Assembly: GCA_963693365.1 (NCBI GenBank) | Contig: CAVNZM010000003.1 | Location: 11,842,001-11,906,000 of the forward strand | DNA length: 64,000 nucleotides | Direction: 5' to 3' | Source: Amoebidium appalachense | Lineage: Eukaryota; Ichthyosporea | In this document: in pieces, positions 63,641-64,000 of the stretch | How the letters are laid out: every line of letters begins with the position of its first letter | How positions within the stretch are numbered: position 1 is the stretch's first letter | Notes under the pieces: model-generated | What the model saw: the letters and a program-made list of their open reading frames with translations, nothing else | The model's database searches: none | Told to the model about the DNA's origin: nothing | Position numbers and translations under genes: made by a program

Positions 63641-64000
63641 TGTAAACAGTTGGACTAGTTAGGATAAGGCAGAGTACAACTGAATCAAAATAAAGACAGA
63701 GAACGGGTAGAAAGGCACACGCGGCCAGGTTGCTTTTACTATGGGCCGACTCAGTCTGTCTCAGACTTCACTGATGTGATCCCCGTACTGGGACGGCTTT
63801 CTTATATAGCCCCCAGGTTTCGGATCAAGGCCCAGGATTGGTTCATCCGCGGCCAGCGCGGGTGGCAACATGCCATTCGTGATTCTGGTGCGGTCCGAGC
63901 CAGTCAGACCTTTGTCCTATTTATGCAAACCTCTTATTGGTTCACTTCGTTTATGTGGTATGCAGCTGAAGAACCATATATGGTTCAATTCTTAGGTCAG
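63641..64000 (-). mobile_element. LTR, second copy, running off the window
   Basis: TGTAAACAGTTGGACTAGTT is the reverse complement of the 3' end of the LTR at 45601-46077, and similarity continues to the window end (about 360 bp). TATA is at about 63804 on the minus strand. Internal sequence of a complete element, if any, would lie beyond 64000; it may also be another solo LTR. Confidence 0.88.

Overview
This is a eukaryotic window with no recognisable host gene. Nearly everything that can be identified is mobile DNA or low-complexity sequence: long (GT)n/(AC)n tracts, a (TGCG)n array, C- and G-homopolymers, retroelements, and cut-and-paste DNA transposons with terminal inverted repeats (TIRs). 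A THAP-type P element points towards an animal, but P elements and tyrosine-recombinase (YR) retrotransposons also occur in algae and other protists, so I do not name a lineage.

The dominant component is one young family of YR retrotransposon, here called family 1, with at least ten partial or near-complete copies on both strands. A complete copy is about 5.6 kb. Its order is A1, a leader, a 351-aa Gag-like ORF, a reverse transcriptase/RNase H ORF (YVDD), an overlapping tyrosine recombinase ORF, B1, A2, a short spacer, and B2. A is about 500 bp and B about 95 bp. This split direct repeat (SDR) layout is known from PAT/Ngaro/Kangaroo-type DIRS-order elements. The best copies are copy 2 (7502-13123, minus) and copy 9 (42984-49072, plus). 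No copy is fully intact.

Layout. 1-6567: microsatellite, solo A-B2 unit (copy 1), tRNA-like sequence, palindrome, 66-bp tandem repeat, pyrimidine tract, Ty1/copia pol remnant, unknown coiled-coil ORF remnant. 6568-13123: copy 2 with an extra B2-A head. 13124-16839: shuffled A fragments and copy 3 (internally deleted). 16838-22440: family-2 repeat, copy 4, a divergent RT-YR remnant, (GT)n. 22506-23430: family-2 RT/RNase H remnant. 23629-30972: copy 5, whose gag is split by a 1.2-kb TIR element. 30975-34436: copy 6. 34440-40889: copy 7, split by a 4.36-kb P element that itself holds a solo A repeat. 40890-42056: copy 8 and a family-2 RT fragment. 42098-42648: solo family-3 A-B unit. 42984-49072: copy 9, split by a solo LTR. 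49098-53249: copy 10. 53386-55966: microsatellite, family-2 repeat, tRNA-like sequence. 55967-61025: copy 11. 61238-64000: family-3 A, (GT)n/(TGCG)n, a GTGATATCAC array, and the start of a second copy of the LTR seen in copy 9.

The family-1 genes would work together in replication: Gag packages RNA, RT/RNase H copies it, and the recombinase integrates a circular product through the B1/A2 junction without target duplication. The repeated abutment of copies at their own tips suggests that existing copies are favoured targets.
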